From Hyalella azteca (Eukaryota > Arthropoda > Malacostraca > Amphipoda > Hyalellidae), in NCBI RefSeq assembly GCF_000764305.2, contig NW_025946489.1:1-64000 (forward strand): a stretch of 64,000 nt of DNA, written 5' to 3'. A program made the position numbers and the translations under genes. The notes beneath the pieces are model-generated. The model was not told the DNA's origin, ran no database searches, and saw only the letters and a list, made by a program, of their open reading frames with translations. Below, piece by piece: positions 1-12,004 of this stretch (positions are counted from its first letter, which is position 1; each line of letters opens with the position of its first letter).

Positions 1-37
1 TGAAATTGTAGCTCTACGGGCGCGGTTAAATTTATCC

Positions 38-130
38 ATGGCCACCGGCCACGGGTGAAGAAACCCATGGCCATTGGCTACGGGTGAAATTAACCATGGC
101 CACGGGTAAAATTGACCCTCGTTGATGGGT
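38..130. repeat. Short degenerate tandem repeat
   Basis: Three imperfect units of roughly 30-40 bp share CATGGCCA and GGC(T/C)ACGGGTGAA. No coding potential. Confidence 0.6.
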
Positions 131-307
131 GATTTTTGCTCTTGTACGGGTGACTCCTGCCCATTATTCCAGTCTGGGCGACAGATCTACAATGACAATG
201 GCGAAATTTTGAGCTTGAAAGGGCGATCTTGGCGACATGACTGACACGTTGTCCACAGTGGGGTGTATCGGGAATAATATATGAACTGTAAATTTTAGAA
301 TTCCATC

Positions 308-361
308 CTGCACTGGGGAGCCAAGGGGGGCGCCAGCCTGAAAAAGTTTGGGAACCACTGG
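308..361 (-). mobile_element. hAT-like transposon terminus
   Basis: Read on the minus strand it starts CAGTGGTTCCCAAACTTTTT and continues with a C-rich block ending CTCCCCAGTG. The CAGTGGTTC start is typical of hAT superfamily ends. A second copy in the opposite orientation starts at about 56012. No transposase or matching second end was found near either copy. Confidence 0.65.
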
Positions 362-1330
362 CCCGAGTGGCACTGGGATAGAGTCATAATGAAGTTAGTG
401 AAATAGCCAATTTTAAATTTTGGTTGCCTTATTTTGAAGAAACATAAATGAGAGTTGATGCTTCCCATTCCTGAACCATTATCAAGTTTGTTATTGCCGT
501 CCGGGCGTCATTATTGGTGCCATAATAACTCACTTGGCATTTGGCAATAACTCAGTCAAGATTCATCTGTCATCAATATCATTCAGGAACTGAAAAAGTC
601 TCATTTGCACATCTGACTGAATCAGACTGATCAGAGATTCTGAGTGATCTGACTGTCTGACATGAGAATGATGAGAACATGAGATGATGATTGATGAGAC
701 ATCATCATCATAGTTTCCTCCCCAAAAATTTCATGCAAAGTAAATTGTACGATGTACATTAAAACATCTTATGACCTTAGGTTCATTTCCACTTTCAAGT
801 TTTTGTCTAGTAGCTACTAGCTAGGTAGTTTATGCTATGCTTCAAACATTCAAGTTTCAGCTTCAACTTTCCAAATTCCAAGTGGTTGGTTGAAGCGGTC
901 AAGTTCAATTATTAGTAAACAACTAACATTAAAATCCCTTAATTTAAGAACGATGACAAAATATTACGAAAGATTTTTAAAATAAACACATAAAATTTCA
1001 TCGATTTCGACCTACTTAGGTATTCCAGTTTCTTTACCCCGTACATTACTAACAACATGCCAAAGCGGAACGAGGTCTTCTAGACTTCTACAATGACGGT
1101 GTTCACTGAGCCAGTTCTGCGGACCATCAGTTTCAGTTGAACCTTACTGTACGCGATTTTAGACAACTAATGCAATAAATAAGGAAAAAATAAAGTTATT
1201 CGGTATTTTTGTCGTACAATGGTATGGTTATGATCTCATACATTTTTCTAGGCAGTGCGCACAAATTTTAACCTAATAACAAACAGAGCAAATGGCAAAT
1301 AAATTTATTGGAAATGTGTTTCTCAAATGT

Positions 1331-1576
1331 GCAGGGTCGCCCAGTGCTTACAATTCAGAGTACCAAGATTAGCGCAGAGAGGCGCGGGTTCGATCCCAGC
1401 TCTGTGCGCCAGTTTCTGGTCAGAATCGGCGAGGAGGCCGGGCGGTTAAGCAAAGCAGAATTTGAATCAGTGAGTTGTGAGTTCGAGACCGCAACAAGCT
1501 GTGGATGTTCTGCGATGTTAGGAATCGGCGACAGTCCTATGGCCTAATAAACGCTGAAAACGCCATTATTATTAAA
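1331..1576 (+). mobile_element. tRNA-derived SINE, plus-strand copy
   Basis: About 245 bp. Near the 5' end is a pol III B-box-like GGTTCGATCCC (1387-1397) in a tRNA-like context. A second B-box-like GAGTTCGAGACC (1489-1500) lies about 100 bp on, so this could be a dimeric tRNA-derived SINE. It ends in a short ATT-rich tail. A diverged second copy lies inverted at 1951-2199. No long frame; the 79-codon frame here is incidental. Confidence 0.75.
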
Positions 1577-1914
1577 CACAGAAGGACCTTAGTACAACTT
1601 CAACCATAATGTTATTTTTGGCGTGATGTGACTTGAAGCCGAAAAAACGACTTGAAGAATGCAGGAAGCGGCCGTTGAGGGCGACATATCATCACTTACC
1701 TGAAATCAACGAGAAATTTTATTAATACGATATGCAAGTGCAAAACCATAATGACACGCACCACAGAGCTAGTTCTTGAAGTCTCTTCGACGTTGAAGAA
1801 TAAGCCTAGCTAGGCCTGTCGCCGATTCATGTACTTTTCGTGGCTCGTTCAAATGTCTAAAAACTGGCATATTGACTGATCTTTTCAACATTTGAAATCG
1901 TAACTGAACTTTCA

Positions 1915-2665
1915 CTAGTTCCGTAGGGTGTTAAGCATTTCAAGACTGAATAATAATAATAATAGTAGCGGTTTCAGCGTTTATTAGGCGGTAGGCCTGT
2001 CGCCGATTCTTGACATCGCAGAACATTCACAGCATTTTGCGGTCTCGAACTCGCAACTCACTGCTACAATTCTGTTGTGCTTAATCGCTCGGCCTTCTTG
2101 CCGATTCTGACCTGAAACTGACACACAGAGCTGGGATCGAACCCGCACCTCTCTGCTCCAATACTGGTATTCTGAACTGTAACCACCAGGCCACCCACGA
2201 GCACACTGAACAACTTGAACAAGTGAACATGTGCTCTTGCATAGCTTTGTCTAGTCTTTTCATGAACCCGTTCATACTCGCAGCGTCAACAATGTCATCA
2301 AAGAGGGCGTTCCACATGTTGGTGACTCGAAACGAGGAGAGGTGTTGTCGCATGAAAGATTTGCACCGCAGTTTCTTTAGATTATAACCGTTGCCCCTGG
2401 TACAGGTTCTTATTTTAAATTCTACGAAACTTTCTGGGACCTTGCATAAACCTCAAATATTCTTGTATGCGGTACTTAATTAGTTTCGCCACGCATACCT
2501 CTAAAACAGAGACTTCTAAGCTTCGTGGTTACTCATATTTATTCATAATACTCGCCTATTAAGCCTGGTATTATACTTGTTGTGCGTCTTTGAACACTCT
2601 CGAATAAATTGTTGTCCTTTTCAAGTTTTGGAGACCACAAGGCGTTCAGCCGTTCAAAGAAAACT
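1915..2665 (-). pseudogene. CR1-type LINE remnant (RT C-terminus and 3' region)
   Basis: The minus strand encodes decayed versions of the CR1 C-terminal block seen intact at 50.6-51.2 kb: MRQHLSSFRVTNMWNALFDD, then a motif ending RLDKAMQEHMF. It continues through 2340-2665 with stops and frameshifts. It is interrupted by the SINE at 1951-2199 and is more diverged than the other CR1 fragments in the window. Confidence 0.75.
1951..2199 (-). mobile_element. tRNA-derived SINE, minus-strand copy inserted in a CR1 remnant
   Basis: Same family as the copy at 1331-1576, read on the minus strand, with its B box as GGGATCGAACCC at 2133-2144 and a (TAA)n tail at 1951-1964. Flanks on both sides match the CR1 3' region: the sequence up to AAGACTGAA, and after the insert the stretch containing TCTTGCATAGC. 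So the SINE landed in an older CR1 fragment. Confidence 0.75.
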
Positions 2666-4361
2666 AAATGGGATGAGCCTAGAATCGTAACTGGGACGTT
2701 CGTTGTCGGCAAACCAGTTCTGTGCAGTCGTTCCTCAATAATTACTTGCTCGAGGCATGGAAATTCTCATTATCCAGGTTTCCGAAGTCAACTTTTAGGT
2801 GAGCATAATTTATACATATTATTGATCCGATACCTGTATCAGTTTGAAGTGGAACATATTATTCAAATTTGAGCAGGAAATTTGATGCACCCAGTTGCGG
2901 AGTTGCTTTATCCTCGTCGTGGGTACGATTCTTAAAAAAAAGGGTCCATGTTTGCGGTACGAACGAAGTCTGGTTAAGCAGGAGGTGCTCCTTACAGCAC
3001 AAATCTTCAACCTAATTATAAAAAAATATAATGAATTTACCCCTGCCCACGACCTGCTGTGTTCGGACCTACAAAACCTAAATTTAAGCAGAATGGGGCC
3101 CGCTAACGAGTGGTGAGAAGGGTCGGCGTTCGCTGATGCAGATCTTTGACATTGTTAAAGTCTCATTACTGGTTATCTGAATTGGAGGATATGGGCGTCC
3201 GCGTGATGTACCTAATTGGGATTTCGGCATCACCTCCACGTTTAGTGCGCAGAGTACGATATAATCAGTACCATAGAATTTCCTTCATTCGCCCGAGAAT
3301 TTTATCAGAGGAGTTCCCTCAGGAAGGTCTTCTGACGCGGGTCTGTACTCGTCAGAAGTCCCATGGTATCTCGCGCTCTCAAGTTCACTGTTGTGCACCA
3401 CACCACTGAGCTCGCGGTGTCTGCGTGCGGGTCTCAGTTATTGTGTAGGTATGATTCCCTTCATTTCTCTCCCCAGTCTCTCTCGTACGGACGACCGTCG
3501 TTTCATGTGAACAATCTCTTGTACGAGGTTCTTCGTTTCTGTTGCTTTTCGGCAGTCCTGTCTGTCACTTCGAGATGCTAGCTGCTTCTTTTTTGTCAGC
3601 TTCAGTGACCTGGCTACTTGAAACCTCATGCCCCTTACGGATAAATGATTTGAGAAATTTGCAATAGTTGCTGCCGTCCGACTTGCTGATGATGTTGATT
3701 TTTGACCTGCGGTGCGAAATAGCTTGATAGAAGAGCTAGCAAACCATTCTACTAGTTCTACTACTATACCAAGTTTAATTTAAAGCCAGATGATTTTTCA
3801 CCGAAATGCATGAACCTGCTGAGGAGTTATAAATCATGGGCCCGACATAAACTTTTTCGAACATTAAAAATTCCTTTTCATTGCAACTGAACCCTCAAAT
3901 GTAGTGTTTTCAAACAACTGTGATTTGATTAGCATTTCAGTTAGGTGAGTTTTCTCATGAGCTGGCCAGATCGCAATAACACGAAAGAGGAGTGGAGCAA
4001 AACGTGTAACAGTAAACCGGACGCAAATTTCGAACAATCACAGGCATAATAACACAAAATCATGGGACACAACTTCGGTTGACTTCACTTCAGGTGACAA
4101 CTTCAGTTGACAGTGAGGTTCGGGAATATAAAGAACAAACCTAGCACGATCCAGAATAGATCAAGATTTACCACAAAACAAGATAGTTTCGAGTCCGCGT
4201 AAAATTTCAAACATATTTCCTCCGACGAGGGGAAGAAGTTCGTCCACATCTGTTCCGCTGCATCTAAGCTAAAAGAAATCATAAGCTGAACATACTTGAG
4301 GCTCATCTTATGAGACGAGCACCTATTCATACAAGTGATTCTGATGGAGCAGTGCTGAAAA
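2666..4361. other. Intergenic stretch without recognised genes
   Basis: Several 60-90 codon frames occur on both strands, but none has recognisable domains, splice context or overlap with known repeats. I see no gene here. Confidence 0.5.
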
Positions 4362-4367
4362 TTTATT
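4362..4367 (-). promoter_or_regulatory. Possible poly(A) signal of PBDC1
   Basis: AATAAA on the minus strand about 420 bp beyond the PBDC1 stop codon. It is the first canonical hexamer I found downstream; use is uncertain. Confidence 0.3.
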
Positions 4368-4787
4368 ACCGTCACCCACTCTCAACTAAAAGAACGGTAT
4401 TGGAGAGGTATTAAATTAGCAGGAATGCGCGAAGGCAATGATTAAAAAAAAATAATTCTTACTCATCCCTGTGAAGCAAGAAAAATTCTTTGCAAATTTA
4501 AAAAAAAAACATGAATTGTATGAAAGATTTTCTGAAGAAAGGCTCGGGAAGACTTCAAAACAAGAAATACTAGAGATCTATGAGACTCCCTCAAGTGCTC
4601 ACATAAGTGAAGTACCTAGGAATTTTACTGATATATATTTAAAAAAAAACTTGACCAATGCATTACACGGCTGTAGCTAAGTCGCTTGCAACACTTGTGA
4701 TGCAAGAAAACAAATATAATTGCATCAAGAGGTATTGTGGAAAATATAAAAAACACGTTTTCAGTACATAATCTTTTATCTGGGATA

Positions 4788-7700
4788 TTATGTCGCCTTG
4801 GAACGAGGTTTGGGTTTAAACTCGTGTCTTATGTTATCATTGAAGCCTTCCCTGTTACGTGCGATTTCAATGCATAAAAACTGGATACGGGTCACGAGTA
4901 TGGTGTTCTCCTCGTTGTACTCCCCACTGGCTTTGATGCGGACCTGTCACAAACCATGTAATTACAGTCAAAAGGTAAAAGAAATCTATATTGTGTTAAT
5001 AAAATAATGTGATCAGAGTTTGTTTGTTGAATTTGGTTTAACATTATGAATAGATATTACTTCCTTTTTTTGTAAAATTCGGTAAACTTAGCCAACAAAA
5101 ATGCAGACAAGATAATAGGAAAGTCATATTTTTATGTGAATTAGGAAATTTGTACATTCAAACACAGAGATGGAAAGAAAATGTATGCTTTTGATGGCCT
5201 CACCAGAGTAGCAAAGCTGAAATCTTCCACTTCAGTCTTGAGATTGTTCATGAAAGGTCTCCATTTCTCCTTAGCTTCTTTACTTTTTAAGGCATTTTCA
5301 TCAAGACATTCAACATTGAAGTTTGGGAATTCTTCTCTGAAGGCATCATACAACATCTGATCTTTTTGGGTAAGTTTCAACGACTTTGGGTCAACAACAC
5401 ACAAAATCTGCAGAAAAAAAATAATGTACTGATAAACAAGGCTTGATGTATAATCAATCAATTCAGATCTTGGTGCAATTCATTTAAAATACATTCAATG
5501 CATACAATTATTCCGAGTTGAGGAGAACAAGACGACACCTGAATATATAAGTATTCAAATGTACGAGATTGTTGATGATTACAGCAGTTGCATCATGAAC
5601 AAATGATCAACTAACAAAGATAGCAGTGAAGGAAAAACAGAGCCAGGCCTGCTGATACTTACATTAAAGTGTATTTCTGCATGCTCCATTGCCTTCATCG
5701 CCCACATGCCTTCCATGGTGGGCTGAAAAAAAAGTAAATTTAAATTAAAATCACTCTCTACAAAACACCATAGAGAATATATATTATAATCAGCAATTAT
5801 ATAGGTCATCTGGAAATCAACTTACATCATTTCCAAGGTCATTGGCATTGATGTTGGGCACACCACCAGCCAGTTGAGCCCCGCCAGGAACATCACTTAC
5901 TCCCTATATGGAATAAAAAGACTTTCAATGATAAGTTGCTGCATGTCAGAACTGGTATCAGTATGAGCCACAAAAAAAAAAAAAGAAGAATCAGACACAA
6001 TGCCAAAGGTATGAGCCTCAACAAGCCCTCAGTTAACAAAAAATCAACTAACAAAAAAAAAAATTTGATTATATTCACTTTGCTCAGCAAAAAAAAATTT
6101 ACTAAACAAAAAATTAATGCATTACCGCTCATTGGTCATCACTAAATTGTGCAGAGAATGTCATAGACAGAATTGTGCACTGGGAAACATAAAATGGAAA
6201 GTAATTAACGTAAACTATGGCTTATTTACCCAAAAATATGATGGTTGTCACCAGAATATTCCTTTGTTTCAGGTACATTTTTTATGATCTTTTTTGTTAT
6301 ACCGTCAAACGCGGTAAAAAGGGACGGTTTTGAGCATTTTTTGTTAATAACTTCTTACCATGAAACATTTCATAAACAAGTTTGGGCTCATTTTAAAGGT
6401 CTTTGCAACTTGCAAGGGCTATTGTATGGCATCTCCAAAAAAATTCCATATGCTATTTGTAATGTGCTAGACGCAATATAAAAGGCTCCTGAATTAATCT
6501 GAAAATGGGGGTAAAAAGGGACACTTGAAATAAAACTCAATTTTAAACATTTGAAGCACGCAGAGTGTACTCATCTATTACTAACAGTACTCTGAAGTTC
6601 TTCTCTTCCTTTGTAGATGATGTAAATGTAGAATAAATGAAATTTTCTGTGATTTTTACTTGGTTTATCTTCATTGATATAATATTACCTTATCCATACA
6701 TTACCGTATTATTAATGTGATATTAATGTATCCATGGACATGCCATTGAGCATTGACAATGACCTTGTTCACTGCAAGCTTCATTTCAGCAGCCATGTAG
6801 CATTTCTTCTGTATCTGTAAGCTTACAGGATGGTTTGTAATTTCACACAATTTTAATTGAGTCAACTTAGTCAAGTGATTTCACTATAACAAAAAAGATT
6901 GTAAAAAACATACCTGAAACAGGAAGGAATATTTTAGTGACAACCATCATATCTTTTGGAGAAATAAATCATAATTTAAGTTAATTACTTTTCATTCTTT
7001 GTTGCCCAGTGCTCAATTCTATCTGTGATATTCTGTGCACAATTTTGTGATGACTGATGCAGTAATTTTTTATTAAGTGAAATTTTTTTCACTGAGCGAG
7101 GTAAATGTAATCAAAATTCGTTGTTGTTAATTGATTATTTTCATTAACTGGAGCCTTTGCTAACCAAGGTTCTACTGTAAAGTGTAAATGCAATTTTAGA
7201 GGTGCCCCTTATTACCCCGGGGGGGGGGGTGTCCCTTATTACCCCATTATGCGGAAATGGCCACCATTTTTTCTTGGAATGAGATATGCAAATTCTGTCA
7301 ATCACATTTTTAAGCCAACACCAGTGTGCAACTTTTATGTAAGTAAAATTTTTCAATATGACAAATATTTTTTCTGCTACAGACCTTGGCAGAGGTACTT
7401 TTCCAAAATCTCACTTTTCACACTTTTTTTCAGGGATTTTTTAGAGGTAATAAATGTATGATTTCTTAACTTGCTTTATGCTGCACAGATAGTAAAAATG
7501 TTGAACTTTACACCACTAGTTTTAGTTTTGCAATATTTTAATTAGTTTACCTGCTACAACATTTCTACAAAATTTTGGAGGACTGTCCCTTATTACCCTG
7601 CCCGTCCCTTTTTACCCCATTTGACAGTAGTGAATTCACTTAACCTAATTAAAATAGTGTGAAATTACAAGCCATTATGTAAGTTTACAGATACAGAAAA

Positions 7701-10700
7701 GTGCTATATGGCTGCTGATTGAAGCTTACAGTGAACAAGGTCATTGTAAATGCTCAATGGCATGTTCATGGATACGGTAATATCAGATCAATAATACGAA
7801 AATGTATGGCTATGGTAATAGATCAATAAAGGAAAAACAAGTAAAAATCACAGAAAATGTCATTTATTCTACTTTTACATCATCTACAAAGGAAAGGGAG
7901 GACTTCAGATTACTGTTAGTAATAGATGAGTACACTCTGCATGCTTCAAATGTTTTAAAATAAAGTTTTATTTCAAGTGTCCTGTATTACCCCATTCACA
8001 GGGGTAATTTGGGATGCTTTTATTTTGCGTCTGGTACCTTACGAATAGCATGTGAAATTTTTTGGATGATGCTATATGAGAGCCCTTGCAAAGAGCTATA
8101 AAATGAGCCTAAACTTGTATATGAAATGTTTCATGGTAAGAAGCTATTAACAAATAATATGCGTTTAAAAATTACTTTTTAAAGACAACACTTCTAAGGA
8201 ATCCAGTGTCTCCAATATTACACATGCACATTGAATTTCTGATTTTATTTTCAGTTAAGGAATAAAATTAATTTTTACTTTTTCATATTAAAGAAATACA
8301 ATTTGGAAATGATTTATTCTGTCAATTTATTCATGCATTGCGTCCAATGTTATGCAAGTGTGAAAAATTTCAGATCGACTGGACAGGTAGAAGCGTGTTG
8401 AATATTGATTATAAGATTTGAATCAGAAAAATTATTTCTTCACTCTTTTACAACACTTCTCTTTAACTTCACTTCTTGTTTGTTTGTTTGTTTGTTAGTC
8501 TGTCTGTCTGCTACAAATCTTATAATTGATATTTATAACACTTCTACCTCTCCAACCAATGTGAAATTTTGTACACTTTTGTAAAGTTGAAGACAATGCA
8601 CGAATCAATTGACAGAATAAAGAATTTTGAAAACTTAAAAAAATCTAATTTTAATATTAAAAAAATTGAATAAATAACTTTGTCTGCTAAATTTCTTATA
8701 ATCAATATTCAACACACTTCTACTTGTCCAATTGAACTGAAATTTTGCACATGTGCATAAAGTCAGAGACAATGGTTGAATCAATTGATAGAATAAATAA
8801 TTTCAAAAAATTGAATTTTTTAGTTTTAAAAATTAAATTTATATATAATTTTTTATATTTGATAGTAAAATTAGAAATTCATTGTACTTTTGTAACATCA
8901 GAGACACTGCATTATTTTGAAGCGTTGTCTTTAAAAAGTAATGTTTAAACACATATTTTTGATATTAAAAAAAATATATATTTTTTCAATTTTCAAATTA
9001 TTTATTCTGTTAATTGATTCATGCATTGTCTCTAACTTTGTGCAAGTGAGCAAAATTTTAGATCGATGGGAGAGGTAGAAGTGTGTTAAATTTTGATTAC
9101 CTATAAGATTTGTAGCAGACAAACAAACAAACAAGAAATGAAGTGAAAGAGAAGTGTTGTAAATAAATGCACAAAACCGACCTTTATTACCCCGTTGGAT
9201 GGTAAATCAGCAAATTCTGCCATCTAAAACTAAAACACTCCTCTTCAACTTCATTTCTTGTTGTTTGTTTGTCTGCTACAAATCTTGTAATTGATATTTA
9301 ACACACTTCTATCAGTCCAATCAATCTGAAATTTTGCACACTTGCGTAAAGTTGGAGACAATGCATGATTCAACTGACAGAAGAAATAATTTTTGTAAAT
9401 TTCAAAAAATTTTATTAATAAACAAACTTGCATTTTTTATCATCTGAAAATAAAAATAGAAATTCATTGTTCATTTGCAACATCAGAGACACTGGATTCT
9501 ATAGAAGTGTTGTCCTTAAGAATTAATTTTTAAATGCATATTATTTCATTATAACACACTAATTGAACTCAAATACTAATACAAATTCAAGATTGGAAAA
9601 GTACCTCTTACTTGATATTAATATCTCACAGCTCCAAGGTCATGGCACAGTGACATATTCTTTATGGCTTCAGAATCTTGTGGCTTGATTTTGCATTTTT
9701 GTTAAGAATCAAATAGGACATTACTCATCTACCATCAAAAGGGGTAATAAGGGATGCTTCTTCTGTTTTTTTGAAGCTAACTTTTTACCATGAAACATTT
9801 CATAAACGAGTTTGGGCTCATTTTAAAGATCTTTGTGAGGGCTATCTTTGGCATCTCTGAAATTCCATATGCTATTCATAAGGTGCCACAAGCAAAGAAA
9901 GGGTCCCAAGTTATCCCTAGGAATGGAATAATTTGGGACACTAATTTTCAAAAATTAGATGAGAAATTCATTGTACATCTGTGAGATTGGAGATACTGGA
10001 TTCTTTGGAAGTGTTGTCTTTAAAAAGTACTAGTTTTTAAACGTATATTATTCCTTTATTGATGATATTACCATGTCCATTTTTTATTAACAAAAACTTT
10101 TTCTGTTCTATACCTAACATTTTAAAACTTTACTTGGGTCAAGTAAAACACTTAACTTGGGTCAAGTGAATTAATTCACTATAGTAAAAAAGATCATAAA
10201 AAACATACCTGAAATAGAAAAGAATATTTTAGTTGCAGAAACTTGCATATTTTTTTGCAGAAACCAATCATAGTTTAGGTCAATTACTTTTCATATTATC
10301 TTGCCCAGTGCACAATTCTATCTATGACGATCTTTGCACAATTCTGTGATGATAAGTGATGCATTAATGTTTTGTTAAGAGAAATTTTTTTGCTGAGGGA
10401 GGTAAATTTAATCAGAATTCTTTGTCATTAACTGATTTTTTAACCAGAGCCTTTGCTAACCAAGGTTCTGCTGTCACTGTGTTTTAGAGGTGTCCCTTAT
10501 TACCTGAGGGGTATCCCTTAATACCCCTTCTTGTGGAAATTGCTGCCATTTTGTTTTGGATTGAGGTACACAAATACCATCAGTAAAGTTTTCAAGCCAA
10601 CGCCTGTCTGCAAGATTTTTTTAACCAAATCTTTAAATATGGTGGATTTTTTTTACTACAGATATCAACAGAAGTAGGTACTTTTTCAAGATATCACTTT

Positions 10701-11524
10701 TTAACATTTTTTTTCAATGATTTTTTAGAGCTAGTAAATCTATAATTTTTTAACTTCCTCTATGCTACAAAGATAGAAAACTGTTCAAGTTCACACCACT
10801 ATTTTTAGTTTTGCAATATTTTAATTAGTTTTGCTGCTATAACCTTTTTATGCCATGATAGAGGACTTTCCCAATTTACCCCACCCATCCCTTATTACCC
10901 CATTTGACAGTAGCAAGAATCTTCCCGCTGCAAAAACGTCTGGAAAGCTCTATTCAAAGCTCATGAGGTACATAAATTCCACAACTAAATACAATCCATT
11001 CTATAAAATCACTCAGATGTTTCATATGAATGATGCATAATGCCCATGCTTTAAAATAATAATAGTTTGCCCAAGCTTAATGATTTAAAATGTTTTGCTC
11101 AAAATAAGTGAAATCAATTTAATAAGTAAAATTAAAATTTAAAAAGTGCTGCTTACATTTAATTTCACTTATTTTCATCACCCTTGACTGATTTCTTTCA
11201 TTAAAATAAGAGAAATGGCACTTTTATTTTTGCCTGAAAATTTTAAATGGAAAATTTCCCTTGAAAGTTTAAACTATCATTTTTACATGCAGTCAAGTTT
11301 CTGCCCAATATTCCATATTGATGAAATTGGGATACAATCACAATTGCTTTGAACATCCCCAAAAGAAATATCAAGAAAAATTTTTTTCTTCAAATAGGTC
11401 ATCTAAATTAGTAGGTATATATTTAGTATATATACGGTATTTGGAAATTAGGACTTGGTATTAATATTGTTAACAGTAGAAAGTAACTTACCAATTCTCT
11501 CAGGATTTCAGCCTGACTTGGCAT
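4788..11524 (-). CDS. PBDC1: PBDC1 (polysaccharide biosynthesis domain containing 1), five exons
   Basis: Exons in transcript order: 11524-11492, 5903-5826, 5722-5663, 5407-5204, 4943-4788. All junctions are GT/AG and all introns are phase 0; the sum is 531 bp, or 176 residues plus stop. Exons 2-5 align without gaps to human PBDC1 as I know it: LGND then MWAMKAMEHAE, VDPKSLKLT, KSKEAKEKWRPF, VEDFSFATL and NEENTILVTRIQF with IEIARNREGFN. The family (yeast YPL225W) is a small conserved eukaryotic protein, reported as a chaperone for translation factor eEF1A; nothing here tests that. The start exon encodes MPSQAEILREL and was chosen because it has an ATG, a GTAAGT donor and the right phase; it is the least certain part. 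The human acidic tail is absent: the protein ends FKPKPRSKAT. Introns 2-4 are 103, 255 and 260 bp, but intron 1 is 5.6 kb of transposons. A possible AATAAA lies at 4362-4367. Confidence 0.93.
6302..7627. mobile_element. Non-autonomous TA-flanked DNA transposon, copy A
   Basis: Terminal inverted repeats of about 26 bp: left CCGTCAAACGCGGTAAAAAG, right end (reverse complement) CTGTCAAATGGGGTAAAAAG. TA flanks both sides (6300-6301 and 7628-7629), as in Tc1/mariner-like elements. 1,326 bp, no transposase frame. It lies in PBDC1 intron 1. Part of its left half recurs inverted at about 7630-8165, and its middle part matches inverted sequence at 6010-6270, making nested inverted repeats. Confidence 0.75.
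7630..8170 (-). mobile_element. Partial inverted copy of the TA-flanked element
   Basis: About 540 bp matching 6330-6890 in inverted orientation. A shared landmark is the block around CATGAAACATTTCATAAAC (6359-6377), inverted at about 8125-8145. With copy A it forms a large imperfect palindrome inside PBDC1 intron 1. Confidence 0.65.
8220..9440. repeat. Cluster of about 180-bp repeat units in both orientations
   Basis: At least five units (about 8296-8440 +, 8490-8680 -, 8690-8850 -, 8990-9160 +, 9250-9440 -) share GATTCATGCATTGTCTC, a GTGCAAAATTTCAGATCGAT core, GATTTGTAGCAGAC, a short (GACA/AACA)n run and, in some, AAGAGAAGTGTTGTAA. Two more units lie at 33490-33865. No coding potential. 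Confidence 0.7.
9732..10910. mobile_element. Non-autonomous TA-flanked DNA transposon, copy B
   Basis: Same family as 6302-7627: left end CCATCAAAAGGGGTAATAAG, right end (reverse complement) CTGTCAAATGGGGTAATAAG, with TA at 9730-9731 and 10911-10912. 1,179 bp. Internal blocks at 10180-10500 and 10500-10870 run parallel to 6880-7200 and 7200-7600 of copy A. No transposase frame. Confidence 0.75.
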
Positions 11525-12004
11525 TATAATGATATCCCCAAAATATTAATTCAAAATAAAAAGAATCACCATAAATTCACCACTACCAATATGACAATTG
11601 ATAAAACCTGAAAAATTACATATATGAAAAAACAAATGCCATGAAAAACTTCACTGAGATATGAAGGCACATTTGTCAAAATAGGTTGCAAACTTCTGTT
11701 AGTTACAAGGCATTTGGTGGCAACTGGCAGGCTTGGTTGTGGCATGTGTGGTTATGACTGTCATAGTGGCCACTGGCCAGTGGCATAGGATCATTGTTAT
11801 TTGGGATGGGGAATTTTTTTTTAATCTGATTTGAAGGCTTCAGGTATGCAGGTAGCACACCTCCCAGCCTGAGCCCAATTGGGATTCTAGTCATTCCACT
11901 TCACTTGTTGTTTAACTTTTGTATTTATTTTCTTTTAGCACTTCCACCATCTGTTGTGGCAGTAAATTGCAGAGAAAAAAAGAATAATTGGACTTTGAAG
12001 AACT

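Noticed and set aside
4471..4680. 69-codon plus-strand frame with a coiled-coil look
   Set aside because: A-rich DNA downstream of PBDC1 gives Lys/Glu-rich frames by composition; no homology recognised.
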